Source: Cyanomargarita calcarea GSE-NOS-MK-12-04C
GTDB lineage: Bacteria > Cyanobacteriota > Cyanobacteriia > Cyanobacteriales > Nostocaceae
Direction: 5' to 3'
Length of the DNA: 64,000 bases
Assembly: GCA_019359595.1 (NCBI GenBank)
Contig: JAHHGZ010000004.1
Location: 220,999 to 284,998 of the forward strand
The position numbers and the translations under genes are program-made. Numbering within the stretch: position 1 is the stretch's first letter; every line of letters starts with the position of its first letter. A model generated the notes under the pieces. That model did no database searches, had not been told where the DNA came from, and saw only the letters and a program-made list of their open reading frames with translations. Shown piece by piece: positions 63,802 through 64,000 of the stretch.

Positions 63802-64000
63802 ATGACAACCACCTTACAACGTCGCGAAAGCGCCAATGTATGGGAACAGTTCTGCAACTGGGTAGCAAGCACCGACAACCGCCTATACATCGGCTGGTTC
63901 GGCGTATTGATGATCCCCACCTTGCTAGCTGCAACCATCTGCTTCGTAATCGCTTTTATCGCAGCACCTCCTGTAGATATTGACGGTATCCGCGAACCAG
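63802..64000 (+). CDS. psbA: photosystem II D1 protein, 5' part (cut by window end)
   Basis: The first 66 codons of D1: [20 protein letters not shown], then [20 protein letters not shown] and [20 protein letters not shown]. This is the lumenal-to-first-helix part of the PSII reaction-centre protein; the rest lies beyond 64000. Cyanobacteria carry several psbA genes; the isoform-distinguishing positions (such as residue 130) lie outside the window. Confidence 0.98.
   Translation, partial: MTTTLQRRESANVWEQFCNWVASTDNRLYIGWFGVLMIPTLLAATICFVIAFIAAPPVDIDGIREP

Overview
The window is chromosomal DNA from a filamentous, probably heterocyst-forming (Nostocales-type) cyanobacterium. It carries photosystem genes (psbA, psbO, psbE-F-L-J, psaI, ycf48, rubA), plastid-type NDH-1 genes (ndhC-K-J), a group 3 sigma factor resembling SigF, and many copies of the HIP1 octamer GCGATCGC (for example near 13804, 19733, 23307 and 55651). 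It also has abundant heptanucleotide tandem repeats (STRR type), which are typical of Nostoc/Calothrix/Tolypothrix-like genomes. No rRNA, tRNA or CRISPR array was recognised.

Layout. 1-8.2 kb is accessory: a LuxR-type regulator, a subtilisin-like protease carrying a six-repeat lectin-like propeller, a CRR6-like NDH assembly factor, an AT-rich cytosine-5 DNA methyltransferase, an unknown protein, and long gene-poor spacers. 8.2-19.6 kb is housekeeping: a GT9 glycosyltransferase, ispD and ispG (two steps of the MEP isoprenoid pathway), scpB, a DUF760 protein, an HtrA/HhoA protease, a LysM-M23 envelope peptidase, a nicotinamidase-like hydrolase, a PD-(D/E)XK-like protein and a CtpA-type protease. 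19.6-29 kb holds small unknown proteins, an SPFH/prohibitin protein, two Uma2 proteins, an EF-G paralogue, a secreted TPR protein, a PsiE-like membrane protein and a retropepsin-like pair.

29-35.5 kb is a photosynthetic/respiratory block. ndhC-K-J points left and rubA-ycf48-psbE-F-L-J points right, and an IS607-type element is inserted between them. Its tnpB is broken by a 110-bp MITE with a readable target duplication and by a nonsense codon. psaI lies just beyond, on the opposite strand. 35.7-44.8 kb carries a large proline-rich unknown protein, hisS, a lipoprotein, sigF and psbO. 45-51.7 kb is a two-gene NTPase locus: a 1,688-residue STAND NTPase with 14 WD40 repeats and, upstream, a separate P-loop ATPase. 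52.7-57.8 kb has the division genes ftsQ and ftsZ, then gshB and a glutaredoxin gene. 58.2-63.6 kb has hflX (its conserved N-terminus lacks an ordinary start codon), a deletion scar joining an hxlR remnant to a 5'-truncated SDR gene, a TPR protein, cofG, a dead LuxR gene and a small unknown ORF. The window ends inside psbA.

The most distinctive structural theme is the position of the tandem repeats. Heptanucleotide arrays begin at or within a few tens of bases of the stop codons of at least eight genes. In the WD40 protein, such repeats have entered the coding sequence twice, once internally and once at the C-terminus. One array type, (GAAGGAA)n, twice leads into the same conserved core of about 65 bp, and a third copy of that core lies near 52.4 kb.
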